Source: an uncultured Flavobacteriaceae bacterium (GTDB taxonomy: Bacteria > Bacteroidota > Bacteroidia > Flavobacteriales > Flavobacteriaceae). Taken from it: DNA of 64,000 nt. Made by a program: the position numbers and the translations under genes. The DNA lies in assembly GCA_947501625.1 (NCBI GenBank), contig CANMWN010000002.1, forward strand, positions 248,001-312,000, in the 5' to 3' direction. The notes beneath the pieces were generated by a model. The model was not told the origin of the DNA and did no database searches. It was given only the letters and a program-made list of their open reading frames with translations. Below are positions 45,284-55,708 of this stretch, one piece after another (position 1 is the stretch's first letter; every line of letters begins with the position of its first letter).

Positions 45284-45967
45284 TTAATTTGTTAATATAC
45301 CAAATAATAATCGCATTCCACTTGTAGCGCTTTCTTGAATAACAGTTAGATTTGAAAAATGACTTTCATTAATATTAGGTTTTGGGTCAATAAAATAAAT
45401 TGGAATATCGTTTTTACAGTGATAAATTAAATTTGCTGCTGGATATACTTGCATTGATGTACCAATTATAATAAGTATATCAGCCGTTTGAGTAATTTCT
45501 TCGGCAAGTAATAAATTCGGAACAGCTTCACCAAACCAAACAATATGTGGTCGCAATTGTGATTTTTTACCGCATAAATCTCCAATATTCAAATCTTCAT
45601 CCCAATTATATATTAAATTCTCATCAACTGTACTTCTTACTTTTCGCAACTCGCCATGTAAATGAAGTACATTGTTGCTTCCTCCACGTTCATGCAAGTC
45701 ATCAACATTTTGCGTGATTATTGACACCTCATATTTTTCTTTAAGTTTTGAAAGTAATTTATGAGCTTTATTAGGTTCAACTGTCAGTAATTGTTTTCTT
45801 CGCTGATTATAAAACTCTAGTACTAATTTTGGATTTCTTTGCCAAGCATCAGGAGTAGCAACATCATGAATACTATGCCCTTCCCATAATCCATCAGCAT
45901 CTCTAAAGGTTTTTATGCCAGATTCTGCACTCATTCCAGCACCAGTCAAAACAACAATTTTTTTCAT
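45284..45967 (-). CDS. cobB: NAD-dependent protein deacylase (sirtuin, CobB-like)
   Basis: 227 aa. GAGMSAESGIKTFRDADGLW, TQNVDDLHERGG with the catalytic His of HLHGEL, and GTSMQVYPAANL give the NAD-binding and catalytic core. The usual zinc-binding Cys pairs are missing: the stretch RSTVDENLIYNW...GDLCGKKSQLRPH contains one Cys only, so the zinc knuckle appears lost. This is seen in other Bacteroidota sirtuins (recalled). It removes acyl groups from lysines using NAD+. Divergent from ychF. Confidence 0.92.
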   Translation of the reverse strand: MKKIVVLTGAGMSAESGIKTFRDADGLWEGHSIHDVATPDAWQRNPKLVLEFYNQRRKQLLTVEPNKAHKLLSKLKEKYEVSIITQNVDDLHERGGSNNVLHLHGELRKVRSTVDENLIYNWDEDLNIGDLCGKKSQLRPHIVWFGEAVPNLLLAEEITQTADILIIIGTSMQVYPAANLIYHCKNDIPIYFIDPKPNINESHFSNLTVIQESATSGMRLLFGILTN

Positions 45968-46023
45968 TTTTTGATGATTAAATTTTCCAATCTAAATATA
46001 AGATTAAATTTAAAACGATACAT

Positions 46024-46031
46024 TATATTTG
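46024..46031 (+). promoter_or_regulatory. -7 box upstream of ychF
   Basis: TATATTTG matches TAnnTTTG, 24 bases before the ATG; a -33 element at the standard spacing is not clear. Confidence 0.45.
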
Positions 46032-46054
46032 CAGCACCTTAAAAATCATATTAA

Positions 46055-47146
46055 ATGAAAGCTGGAATTGTAGGATTACCAAACGTAGGAAAGTCAACAT
46101 TGTTTAATTGTTTGTCAAATGCAAAAGCACAAAGTGCAAACTTTCCATTTTGTACAATTGAACCTAATATTGGTGTAGTAAATGTTCCCGATCCAAGACT
46201 TCAGAAATTGGAAGAATTGGTAAATCCTGAAAAAGTAGTTCCGGCAACTGTTGAGATTGTTGATATTGCTGGATTGGTAAAAGGAGCAAGTAAAGGAGAA
46301 GGTCTTGGAAATAAGTTTTTAGCAAATATTCGAGAAACTGATGCTATAATCCATGTGTTGCGTTGTTTTGATAACGACAATATTGTACATGTTGATGCAA
46401 GTGTTGATCCTGTAAGAGATAAAGGTACAATTGATGTTGAACTACAATTAAAAGATTTAGAAGCAGTTGAAAAGCGAATTGATAAGGTGAAGAAAGCAGC
46501 AAGAACTGGGAATAAGGAAGCTCAAAAAGAGTTAGATGCTTTGACTAAAACTGCAGAAGGATTGGAAGGATTTAATTCAGTGAGGGCCATTGAACTAACT
46601 GATGATGAAAAGGAGTATTTGAAGCCGTTGCAATTATTAACCGATAAACCAATTTTATATGTATGTAATGTTGATGAAGGTTCGGCAGTAAATGGGAATA
46701 CTTATGTAGATGCTGTTAAAGAAGCAGTGAAAGATGAAAATGCTGAAGTTATTATTTTGGCAGTTGGAACTGAGGCGGATATTACGGAGTTAGAAGAATA
46801 TGAAGAACGACAAATGTTTCTTGAAGATTTAGGTTTAGATGAACCAGGAGCATCAAAATTGATTCGCGCAGCCTATAAATTATTAAACCTGCAAACATAC
46901 TTTACTGCAGGAGTAAAAGAAGTTCGTGCATGGACGATTAATATTGGAGATACAGCACCGCAAGCCGCTGGAGTTATTCATACCGATTTTGAAAAAGGCT
47001 TTATTCGAGCTGAAGTTATAAAATATGATGATTATGTGCATTATGGAACAGAAGCAAAAGTTCGTGAAGCTGGAAAATTAGGTGTAGAAGGAAAGGAATA
47101 TGTTGTTCAAGATGGCGATATGATGAATTTCCGTTTTAATGTGTAA
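46055..47146 (+). CDS. ychF: Redox-regulated ATPase YchF (Obg family)
   Basis: 363 aa. P-loop GLPNVGKS (7-14), switch region DIAGLVKGASKGEGLGN and a C-terminal TGS domain (about 280-360, TYFTAGVKEVRAWTINIGDTA). YchF binds ribosomes and prefers ATP to GTP owing to its NVDE-type specificity motif, here CNVDEGSA. Length and order are standard. Its own promoter box lies upstream, and parE follows after 109 bp. Confidence 0.97.
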   Translation: MKAGIVGLPNVGKSTLFNCLSNAKAQSANFPFCTIEPNIGVVNVPDPRLQKLEELVNPEKVVPATVEIVDIAGLVKGASKGEGLGNKFLANIRETDAIIHVLRCFDNDNIVHVDASVDPVRDKGTIDVELQLKDLEAVEKRIDKVKKAARTGNKEAQKELDALTKTAEGLEGFNSVRAIELTDDEKEYLKPLQLLTDKPILYVCNVDEGSAVNGNTYVDAVKEAVKDENAEVIILAVGTEADITELEEYEERQMFLEDLGLDEPGASKLIRAAYKLLNLQTYFTAGVKEVRAWTINIGDTAPQAAGVIHTDFEKGFIRAEVIKYDDYVHYGTEAKVREAGKLGVEGKEYVVQDGDMMNFRFNV

Positions 47147-47255
47147 AAGTTTACTGATTAAACACTTTACTACTTGTTGATAACTATTCAATAAGTCTAT
47201 TTTGTTTTTTATCTCTAAATAGTATTTTAGCATTTCCTCAATACTTTTAGATTTA

Positions 47256-49112
47256 ATGGCCAAAGAAACAAAATATACCGAAGACAATATACGCTCACTC
47301 GATTGGAAGGAACATATCCGTATGCGTCCTGGAATGTATATTGGAAAACTAGGTGATGGTTCTTCTCCTGATGATGGTATCTATATTTTGATAAAAGAAG
47401 TTCTTGACAACTCTATTGATGAGTATGTGATGGGAGCAGGAAAAACTATAGAAATATCAGTAAAAGAAACTTCAGTAACTATTCGTGATTACGGTCGTGG
47501 AATTCCACTTGGAAAAGTAGTGGATGTAGTTTCGAAAATGAATACAGGAGGAAAGTATGATTCTAAAGCATTTAAAAAATCTGTTGGGTTAAATGGTGTA
47601 GGTACTAAAGCTGTAAATGCGCTATCATCTTCATTTAGAGTTCAGTCAGTTAGAGATAACCAAACTACATTTGCTGAGTTCGAGAAAGGGGTTTTAGTTA
47701 ACCAATCTGATATTGAACAATCATCTTTGCGAAAAGGAACCAAAGTTACTTTTGTTCCAGATTCTGAAATTTTTGTTAAGTATAAATTCCGAAGTGAATA
47801 TATTATCAAAATGATTAAAAATTATGTCTATCTAAATACTGGATTGACGATAATTTATAATGGAGAAAAATTTGTTTCTGAAAATGGACTAAAAGATTTA
47901 TTAGACGAAAATATTGCTGATGAATCAAAACTATTTCCAATCATTCATTTGATGGAAGATGATATTGAAGTCGCAATAACATATAGTAAAGCACAATATA
48001 GCGAAGAATACCATTCGTTTGTAAATGGTCAGCACACAACACAAGGTGGAACACATCAAAATGCATTTAGAGAAGGAATAGTTAAAACTATTCGAGATTT
48101 TTTTGGAAAAAATTATGATGCTTCAGACATAAGAAAATCTATAGTGTCAGCTGTGAGTATCAAAGTAATGGAACCCGTTTTTGAAAGTCAAACAAAAACA
48201 AAATTAGGTTCGACTGAAATGGGAGGAGGGCTACCAACGGTTAGAACTTTTATTAGTGATTTTCTTAAAAGGCGTTTCGATAATTATTTGCATAGAAATC
48301 CTGATACTGCTGAAAAAATTCAGAAGAAAATTATTCAAGCAGAAAAAGAGCGTAAAGAACTTTCTGGAATTCGAAAATTGGCAAAAGACAGAGCCAAGAA
48401 AGCGAGTCTTCATAATAAAAAACTAAGAGATTGTCGTGTACATTTAGGTGATATGAAAAAAGACAATCGTTTAGATACAACACTTTTCATTACTGAGGGT
48501 GACTCGGCAAGTGGATCGATTACAAAATCTAGGAATGTAAATACGCAAGCAGTATTTAGTTTGAAAGGGAAGCCATTAAACTCCTATGGACTAAGTAAAA
48601 AGATAGTTTATGAAAATGAGGAATTTAATTTATTGCAATCTGCATTGAATATTGAAGATGGAATTGAAAACCTTCGCTATAATAATATTGTAATTGCTAC
48701 AGATGCCGATGTTGACGGTATGCATATTCGTTTATTATTGATTACTTTTTTTCTACAATTCTTTCCAGAATTGATAAAAGAAGGGCATTTATACATATTG
48801 GAAACGCCACTATTTAGAGTACGCGATAAAAAAGAAACGTTTTATTGTTATTCTGAGCAAGAACGTAAAGATGCTATTAAAAAATTACGAGGAAAGCCAG
48901 AAATCACACGATTTAAAGGATTAGGTGAAATTAGTCCAAACGAATTTGTTCATTTTATTGGAAAAGATATCCGTTTAGATCCTGTAATGCTAGATAAAGA
49001 TATGACCATTGATAAGCTGTTGCAGTTTTATATGGGTAAGAATACACCTGATAGACAGAAATTTATCATAGAAAATCTTAAAGTTGAATTAGATTTAGTT
49101 GAAGAATTATAA
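47256..49112 (+). CDS. parE: DNA topoisomerase IV subunit B
   Basis: 618 aa. GHKL ATPase domain with [20 protein letters not shown] and [14 protein letters not shown]; transducer; and TOPRIM domain with the [10 protein letters not shown] and DADVDGMHI motifs. Length and [12 protein letters not shown] start favour ParE over GyrB for Bacteroidota. It forms the ATPase half of topoisomerase IV, which decatenates daughter chromosomes. Its stop overlaps the start of the small membrane gene placed between it and parC. Confidence 0.93.
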   Translation: MAKETKYTEDNIRSLDWKEHIRMRPGMYIGKLGDGSSPDDGIYILIKEVLDNSIDEYVMGAGKTIEISVKETSVTIRDYGRGIPLGKVVDVVSKMNTGGKYDSKAFKKSVGLNGVGTKAVNALSSSFRVQSVRDNQTTFAEFEKGVLVNQSDIEQSSLRKGTKVTFVPDSEIFVKYKFRSEYIIKMIKNYVYLNTGLTIIYNGEKFVSENGLKDLLDENIADESKLFPIIHLMEDDIEVAITYSKAQYSEEYHSFVNGQHTTQGGTHQNAFREGIVKTIRDFFGKNYDASDIRKSIVSAVSIKVMEPVFESQTKTKLGSTEMGGGLPTVRTFISDFLKRRFDNYLHRNPDTAEKIQKKIIQAEKERKELSGIRKLAKDRAKKASLHNKKLRDCRVHLGDMKKDNRLDTTLFITEGDSASGSITKSRNVNTQAVFSLKGKPLNSYGLSKKIVYENEEFNLLQSALNIEDGIENLRYNNIVIATDADVDGMHIRLLLITFFLQFFPELIKEGHLYILETPLFRVRDKKETFYCYSEQERKDAIKKLRGKPEITRFKGLGEISPNEFVHFIGKDIRLDPVMLDKDMTIDKLLQFYMGKNTPDRQKFIIENLKVELDLVEEL

Positions 49113-49711
49113 TGGTAGAAACTCCACATAAAGGTAGGGCAATTATTATTCAAAATTTCAATAATTTAGTTATTGAGATTCCATCAAAGAAAAATATTTT
49201 TCAATTAATTTTTATCTCGTTTTGGCTTTGTGGTTGGGTATTTGGAGAATACTTTGCAATTAATCAAGTTGTTAATTCAGAAACTCCAATTTTCGGAAAT
49301 TTGTTTTTGTTATTTTGGCTTTGTGGCTGGACTATTGGAGGTGTTTTTGCAATGCTATCTTTATTGTGGATGTTGTTTGGTAATGAAGTTGTAAGTGTAG
49401 AGTATAATAAATTGACTATTGGTCGATTAATTGGTAAATTGGGAATTAAAAAATCTTATGAAATTAGAGAAATAAAGAACTTTGATGTTGATAGTACTCC
49501 GCTAAATCTTGATATATTTGGTAATGAAAGAAGAGGCGATATCTCTCAAGTTTTTAAAAATAACAAGGGTAAATTAAAATTTGACTATGGAATGAAAACT
49601 ATAAGATTTATAAACGAAGTTGATGAGTCAGAAGCGAAATTTATTTTTGAAAAACTTAAGATAAGTTCTAAGTTTACTAAGGAAAATTTTAAACAAGTAA
49701 TTCCTGAATAG
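49112..49711 (+). CDS. Membrane protein encoded between parE and parC
   Basis: 199 aa. Two membrane helices (about 28-50 and 63-88) contain an internal repeat, FWLCGWVFGEYFAI and FWLCGWTIGGVFAM, followed by a soluble beta-rich C-terminus (about 95-199) of PH-like appearance. It overlaps parE by one base and ends 14 bases before parC, so it must be translated from the topoisomerase IV transcript. No homologue with known function is recognised. Confidence 0.7.
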   Translation: MVETPHKGRAIIIQNFNNLVIEIPSKKNIFQLIFISFWLCGWVFGEYFAINQVVNSETPIFGNLFLLFWLCGWTIGGVFAMLSLLWMLFGNEVVSVEYNKLTIGRLIGKLGIKKSYEIREIKNFDVDSTPLNLDIFGNERRGDISQVFKNNKGKLKFDYGMKTIRFINEVDESEAKFIFEKLKISSKFTKENFKQVIPE

Positions 49712-49725
49712 TATAATATTTAATA

Positions 49726-52449
49726 ATGAGTGAAGAAAATAAGGAATACGAACACGAAGAGGAATTAAATACTTCTGAAGACAATATTGAGGCAGCAGAA
49801 ACTATTACAAGGGTAACTGGAATGTACCAAGAATGGTTTTTAGATTATGCATCTTATGTAATTCTAGAGCGTGCAGTGCCTGCTATTGATGATGGCTTTA
49901 AACCTGTACAGCGTAGAATCATGCATTCTATGAAAGATTTGGATGATGGTCGATATAACAAAGTAGCAAATATTGTTGGTCATACTATGCAATATCACCC
50001 TCATGGTGATGCAAGTATTGCTGATGCAATGGTACAATTAGGTCAAAAAGAGTTGCTGATCGATATGCAAGGAAATTGGGGAAATACCCTCACTGGCGAT
50101 AGAGCAGCAGCATCAAGATATATTGAAGCTCGTTTATCAAAATTTGCATTAGAAGTCGTTTTCAACCCAAAAACAACGGAATGGAAATTGTCGTATGATG
50201 GTCGTAGAAAAGAACCTGTAGATTTACCAGTAAAATTTCCATTATTACTCGCACAAGGTGCTGAAGGTATTGCTGTTGGACTTTCAACCAAAATTTTACC
50301 ACACAATTTTAATGAGTTGATTGACGCTTCCATCAAAATATTAAAAGGTAGAAGTTTTAAGTTAGTGCCAGATTTCTTAAACGGAGGAATTGCTGATGTT
50401 TCTAATTACAAAGATGGAATGCGAGGTGGAAAAATTCGTGTTCGAGCAAAAATTTCTCAACTTGATAAAACGACTTTAGTTATTACCGAAATTCCTTTTG
50501 GAACAACTACTAGTTCATTGATTGATTCAATCTTAAAGGCTAATGATAAAGGAAAGATCAAGATAAAAAAGATTGAAGATAATACTGCTGCTAATGTAGA
50601 AATATTAGTGCATTTGCCAACCAATGTTTCTCCTGATAAGACTATAGATGCCTTATATGCATTCACCAATTGTGAGAGTTCAATTTCGCCGTTAGGATGT
50701 ATAATTGAAGATAATAAACCAATTTTCATTGGTGTTTCTGAAATGCTGAAACGATCAACCAATCATACAGTAGATTTATTGAAGCAGGAGTTGGAAATTC
50801 AATTGGATGAATTGGAAGAACAATGGCATTTTGCTTCTTTAGAACGTATATTCATTGAAAACAGAATTTATCGAGATATAGAAGAAGTTGAAACTTGGGA
50901 AGGTGTAATTGAGGCAATTGATAAAGGATTAAAACCTTTTACTAAAAATTTAAAAAGAGAAGTTACTAAAGAAGATATAGTTAGACTTACGGAGATTCGT
51001 ATTAAAAAGATATCTAAGTTTGATATTGATAAGGCCAAACAGCATATTGAATCATTAGAAGAGAAAATTGCTGTAGTCAAAAATCATTTAGACAACTTAA
51101 TTGATTATGCAATTGATTATTTCAAAAACTTAAAAACTAAATACGGTAAAGGAAAAGAGCGTAAAACTGAGTTAAAAGTTTTTGATGATATTGTTGCTAG
51201 CAAAGTAATTATTAGAAACACAAAACTTTATGTGAATAGAGAAGAAGGTTTTGTCGGAACATCTTTAAGACGAGATGAATATGTTGCAGATTGTTCAGAT
51301 ATAGATGACATTATTATTTTCCGAAAAGATGGAAAAATGGTGGTTACAAAAGTTGGTTCTAAAACTTTTGTTGGAAAGGATATTATTCATGTTGCTGTAT
51401 TTAAAAAGGGTGATAAGCGTACAGTTTATAATATGATTTATCGTGATGGTGCACGTGGTCCATCATTAATGAAACGCTTTAATGTTACTTCTATTACTCG
51501 TGATAAAGAATATGATTTAACTGCCGGAAACAAAGGGTCAATTGTTCATTATTTCACTGCCAATCCTAATGGAGAAGCAGAAACTGTCACTATTTATTTG
51601 CGTGCTGTTGGTAGCATTAAGAAACTAAAATGGGATATAGATTTCTCTGAATTGCTGATTAAAGGTCGTGGTTCAAAAGGGAATAGAGTTACCAAATATT
51701 CAGTAAAGAAAATTGAGTTCAAAGAAAAAGGAATATCTACATTAAAACCTCGCAAAATATGGTTTGATGATACTGTGCAGCGTTTAAATGTAGATGAAAG
51801 AGGTGAGTTATTAGGTGAATTTACTCCTGAAGACAGACTGTTAATAGTAAGCCAAAAAGGAATTGCGAAGACAATTACTCCTGAACTTTCTACGCATTTT
51901 GATGATGATATGATTGTGCTTGAAAAGTGGATTCCGAATAAACCACTTTCAGTTATTTATTATGAAGGGGAAAAAGAACGCTATTATGTGAAGCGTTTTA
52001 TGATTGATAACCCAAACAAAGAAGAGTTATTTATCTCTGAGCATTCTAAGTCACAATTAGAATATATAGCCACCGATTTTAGACCAATGGCTGAAGTTAT
52101 ATTTTCAAAACGAAGTTTAGAAAATATGGAAGTGAATTTAGAAGAATTTATTTCAGTAAAAGGCATTAAATCACTTGGAAATCAATTAACTACTGATAAA
52201 ATTAAACAAATAAATCATTTGGAATCTTTGCCATATGAGGCGCCTGAAATTGAAGAAGTAGAAGTGGTGGAAGAGGAAATTGTCGATAATCAAATTGAAG
52301 AGTTAGAATTAGAAATTCCTCAATTAAAGGAAGATGAAAAGGAAGGAAATAACAATCCAATTATCGACCCAAATAAAAAACCTCCGACAATAAAACCTAA
52401 AAAGAAAAAGATTGATAATGATGATCCTGATCAAATAACCTTATTTTGA
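49726..52449 (+). CDS. parC: DNA topoisomerase IV subunit A
   Basis: 907 aa. The catalytic tyrosine lies in AAASRYIEARL (Tyr132), the quinolone-pocket region reads HPHGDASIADAMV, and the C-terminal region has beta-pinwheel-like repeats followed by an acidic and lysine-rich tail. With ParE it cleaves and rejoins both DNA strands. The tail (about 830-907) is a low-complexity Glu/Ile/Pro/Lys segment. Next gene four bases later. Confidence 0.94.
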   Translation: MSEENKEYEHEEELNTSEDNIEAAETITRVTGMYQEWFLDYASYVILERAVPAIDDGFKPVQRRIMHSMKDLDDGRYNKVANIVGHTMQYHPHGDASIADAMVQLGQKELLIDMQGNWGNTLTGDRAAASRYIEARLSKFALEVVFNPKTTEWKLSYDGRRKEPVDLPVKFPLLLAQGAEGIAVGLSTKILPHNFNELIDASIKILKGRSFKLVPDFLNGGIADVSNYKDGMRGGKIRVRAKISQLDKTTLVITEIPFGTTTSSLIDSILKANDKGKIKIKKIEDNTAANVEILVHLPTNVSPDKTIDALYAFTNCESSISPLGCIIEDNKPIFIGVSEMLKRSTNHTVDLLKQELEIQLDELEEQWHFASLERIFIENRIYRDIEEVETWEGVIEAIDKGLKPFTKNLKREVTKEDIVRLTEIRIKKISKFDIDKAKQHIESLEEKIAVVKNHLDNLIDYAIDYFKNLKTKYGKGKERKTELKVFDDIVASKVIIRNTKLYVNREEGFVGTSLRRDEYVADCSDIDDIIIFRKDGKMVVTKVGSKTFVGKDIIHVAVFKKGDKRTVYNMIYRDGARGPSLMKRFNVTSITRDKEYDLTAGNKGSIVHYFTANPNGEAETVTIYLRAVGSIKKLKWDIDFSELLIKGRGSKGNRVTKYSVKKIEFKEKGISTLKPRKIWFDDTVQRLNVDERGELLGEFTPEDRLLIVSQKGIAKTITPELSTHFDDDMIVLEKWIPNKPLSVIYYEGEKERYYVKRFMIDNPNKEELFISEHSKSQLEYIATDFRPMAEVIFSKRSLENMEVNLEEFISVKGIKSLGNQLTTDKIKQINHLESLPYEAPEIEEVEVVEEEIVDNQIEELELEIPQLKEDEKEGNNNPIIDPNKKPPTIKPKKKKIDNDDPDQITLF

Positions 52450-52452
52450 TAA

Positions 52453-53310
52453 ATGAAATTTAATGATTTTACATATAATCTAGATTCATTTTTAAATATT
52501 GCAATTTTCATTATTGTAGTATTTTTTGTTGCATGGATTATTTCTAGAATTATTCGTTTCATTATTGTTAAATTAATTAAGCGCAGTAATCAAAAAAGAG
52601 AAAGAGATTATAGTACTACAAGTCTTAAATTCTTAATGAACTCGGTAAAATTTCTTGCAGGAGTGTTTGCAATTCTTGTAATTATTTTTACAGTTCCTAT
52701 TTTTAGAGCCAAAGCTACTTTGATCTTCTCTGGTGCAGGAATTTTAGCGGCAATTCTTGGTTTTGCTGCACAAGCAGCAATTTCAAATTTAATCGCGGGA
52801 GCATTTATTGTGATTTTTAAACCATTCAGAGTTGGTGACTTCATTAAATTAGATGAAAGTAGGATGGGTATTGTAGAAGATATTACGTTGCGCCATACTG
52901 TTATAAATAATTTTGAAAACAAAAAATTAATTATTCCAAACTCTGTGATAAGTACAGAATCTATATTAAATAATACAATAGATGATTCTAAAGTGCTTAG
53001 TTTTAATAATTTCAAGATTGGTTTGTATGCCGATATTGATCTTGCAAGGAAAATAATTCAAGAAGAGGCTCAAAAGTTAAATCATGTAATTGATAATCCT
53101 GATAGTACTATTTCAATGTATAAAGATAAAGTCGATGTAAGAGTTGTTTCTACACTAGAAAGTAGTGTGCATTTACGTGCTTATGTTTGGATTAATGAGC
53201 CATTCTCAGAATATAGAAATAGAGCCATATTAACCGAAGAAGTGCATAAAAGATTTATTAAAGAAGGTGTTGAAATGCCTAAAGAAATGCGCAGAATTTA
53301 CACAAATTAA
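52453..53310 (+). CDS. MscS-type mechanosensitive channel
   Basis: 285 aa. Two to three N-terminal helices, the pore-lining helix GAGILAAILGFAAQAAISNL and the beta domain (FRVGDFIKLDESRMGIVEDITLR) of small-conductance mechanosensitive channels, then an alpha-beta C-terminal domain. It releases solutes on hypo-osmotic shock. It lies four bases after parC and 14 before the S9 peptidase gene. Confidence 0.93.
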   Translation: MKFNDFTYNLDSFLNIAIFIIVVFFVAWIISRIIRFIIVKLIKRSNQKRERDYSTTSLKFLMNSVKFLAGVFAILVIIFTVPIFRAKATLIFSGAGILAAILGFAAQAAISNLIAGAFIVIFKPFRVGDFIKLDESRMGIVEDITLRHTVINNFENKKLIIPNSVISTESILNNTIDDSKVLSFNNFKIGLYADIDLARKIIQEEAQKLNHVIDNPDSTISMYKDKVDVRVVSTLESSVHLRAYVWINEPFSEYRNRAILTEEVHKRFIKEGVEMPKEMRRIYTN

Positions 53311-53324
53311 AACCTACTTATTTT

Positions 53325-55691
53325 ATGAAAAATTATATTTCAATTTTACTACTTGTTTTAACAATTTCTTTAAATGCGCAAGTAGAGAACAAATCTGAAC
53401 TGACAATAGATCAAATAATGCAAGGTGAAAAATTTGTCGGATATGCTCCAACAGGAATTTTTTGGAGTGATGACAGCAAAACGATTTATTTTCAATGGAA
53501 TCCTGAAAATCAACCTATAAAATCATTGTATAAATACGATTTAAATTCAAAAAAGATTTCTCCAGTTTCGGCAAAAGAAGAAATGAATTTGACTTCTAGT
53601 TATGATATTGATTATTCTAAAGATAAAACAAAGAAACTATTTGTGAAGAATGGCGATGTTTTCTTGTATGATTTAAATACTGGAAAAACAACATCAATCA
53701 TCAATACGTTTAGTGATAGGGAATCAAATGTGTTGTTTGTAAACAACGATCGTAGCATTCAATATCAAAAAGATAACAACTTGTTTCAGTTAGATTTAAA
53801 TAACGGAAAAGTAACGCAGTTGACCAATATAAAATCAGGAAGTGAAAGTGGAGAGCGTTCTTCTAACGAACAAGATAGTTGGTTGAAACAACAACAGGAA
53901 GATTTATTTGAAGTTTTGCGTCATAGAAAAGAGCGTAGAGATTTGAAAAAAGAGCGTTCGGATGAAATGGTGGTTAAAAAGCCTAAAACTATTTTCTTAA
54001 ATGGTAAATCTATTTCAAATATCACTTTGAGTCAAAACAATCGATTTTTGACCTATAAATTATCTTCGTATGCTTCAAATAAGCGAACTATTGTCCCACA
54101 CTTTGTAACAGAATCTGGATATACTGAAGATCAAAAAGCATATGCTAAAGTAGGAGAAAAGCAGGATTCACACGAGTTATGGGTGTTTGATTATAAGCGC
54201 GATTCTGCTTATCAAGTGGATGTATCTGGATTGAGTGGAATTTACAATAAACCTTTGTATTTAAAAGATTACGATAAGGAGTTCAATCCAAAATATGATG
54301 AGCCAAAAGGCGTAAACTTCTTTGGAGTTTCTAATAATGGTGCTGATACTAATTCAGTTTTGGAAGTTCGTTCGGATGATAATAAAGATCGCTGGATTGC
54401 TAAAATTGATTTTGAAACTGGAAAATTAATCGAAGTGGACCATCAACATGATGAGGCTTGGATTGGTGGGCCTGCAATTTCTTGGTGGAACGGACAATCG
54501 GATATTGAATGGTTGGATAATGAAACAATTTGGTATCATTCTGAAAAAACAGGATTTAATCACATTTATAAAGAAAATGTAAATTCTGGAAAGGTGAAAG
54601 CCTTGACTTCAGGAAACTGGGAAGTACACAGTGCAGAATTATCAAACGATAAAAAAGCAATGTATATCGTTACTAATGAAGTACATCCTGGAGAAAGGCA
54701 GTTATATAAACTAAATTTGAAAAACCTTAAGAAACAACAACTAACCAACCAAGTTGGTAATAGCGAGATTACGATTGCTCCAAATCAAGAATCGTTTGCC
54801 ATTCGTCATTCTTATAGCAACAAGCCTTGGGAGTTGTATATATTGAAAAATGAAAAAGAAGCAAAGGAGACTCAAATTACACGTTCCACTACTGATGAAT
54901 TTAAAAAATATAATTGGAAAGTTCCTCAAAACATTACGTTCAAAGCATCAGATGGTGTGGATGTACATGCACGTTTATACGAACCAGAAGGTGGCTCAAA
55001 CGGAAAACCTGCTGTAGTTTTTGTTCACGGAGCAGGATATTTACAAAACGCTCATAAATGGTGGAGTGGCTATTTTAGAGAGTATATGTTCCATAATATT
55101 TTGGTGGACAATGGTTACACGGTTTTGGATATTGATTACCGAGCAAGTAAAGGTTACGGTCGTGATTATAGAACAGCAATATACCGACACATGGGAGGAA
55201 AAGACTTGTCCGACCAAGTTGATGGTGTAAATTATTTGATTAAAGAATTAGGAGTTGATAAAGATAATGTTGGAATTTATGGAGGTTCTTATGGCGGATT
55301 TATCACGATTATGGGAATGTTTAATGCTCCTGAAACCTTTAAATCTGGAGCGGCAATTCGCTCAGTGACGGATTGGGCGCATTATCACCATGCATATACA
55401 TCTAATATTTTAAATACGCCTGTAACAGATCCAAATGCTTATCAAAAAAGTTCACCAATGAATTTTGCTGAAGGTTTGGAAGGTAATTTATTGATGTTGC
55501 ACGGAATGGTTGATGACAATGTTCATTTTCAAGATGTGGTGCGTTTAACGCAGCGTTTGATTGAATTGAAAAAAGAAAATTTTGAAATGGCTATTTATCC
55601 TGTTGAGCGTCATAGTTTTATTGAACCTAGTTCTTGGACCGATGAATACAAGCGTATTTTTAAATTGTTTCAGACTACTTTGAAGGAGTAA
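53325..55691 (+). CDS. S9 family prolyl oligopeptidase / dipeptidyl peptidase
   Basis: 788 aa. A signal peptide (about 1-19) is followed by a beta-propeller region (about 40-540) with TolB/DPP IV-like repeats and the catalytic alpha/beta-hydrolase domain: nucleophile GGSYGG (Ser655), a downstream Asp in MVDDNVHFQD and His in VERHSF. It cleaves peptides after proline or similar residues. Export suggests a periplasmic or secreted role. It follows mscS in the same orientation. Confidence 0.93.
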   Translation: MKNYISILLLVLTISLNAQVENKSELTIDQIMQGEKFVGYAPTGIFWSDDSKTIYFQWNPENQPIKSLYKYDLNSKKISPVSAKEEMNLTSSYDIDYSKDKTKKLFVKNGDVFLYDLNTGKTTSIINTFSDRESNVLFVNNDRSIQYQKDNNLFQLDLNNGKVTQLTNIKSGSESGERSSNEQDSWLKQQQEDLFEVLRHRKERRDLKKERSDEMVVKKPKTIFLNGKSISNITLSQNNRFLTYKLSSYASNKRTIVPHFVTESGYTEDQKAYAKVGEKQDSHELWVFDYKRDSAYQVDVSGLSGIYNKPLYLKDYDKEFNPKYDEPKGVNFFGVSNNGADTNSVLEVRSDDNKDRWIAKIDFETGKLIEVDHQHDEAWIGGPAISWWNGQSDIEWLDNETIWYHSEKTGFNHIYKENVNSGKVKALTSGNWEVHSAELSNDKKAMYIVTNEVHPGERQLYKLNLKNLKKQQLTNQVGNSEITIAPNQESFAIRHSYSNKPWELYILKNEKEAKETQITRSTTDEFKKYNWKVPQNITFKASDGVDVHARLYEPEGGSNGKPAVVFVHGAGYLQNAHKWWSGYFREYMFHNILVDNGYTVLDIDYRASKGYGRDYRTAIYRHMGGKDLSDQVDGVNYLIKELGVDKDNVGIYGGSYGGFITIMGMFNAPETFKSGAAIRSVTDWAHYHHAYTSNILNTPVTDPNAYQKSSPMNFAEGLEGNLLMLHGMVDDNVHFQDVVRLTQRLIELKKENFEMAIYPVERHSFIEPSSWTDEYKRIFKLFQTTLKE

Positions 55692-55708
55692 TCAAATTAA
55701 TTAGTGCT

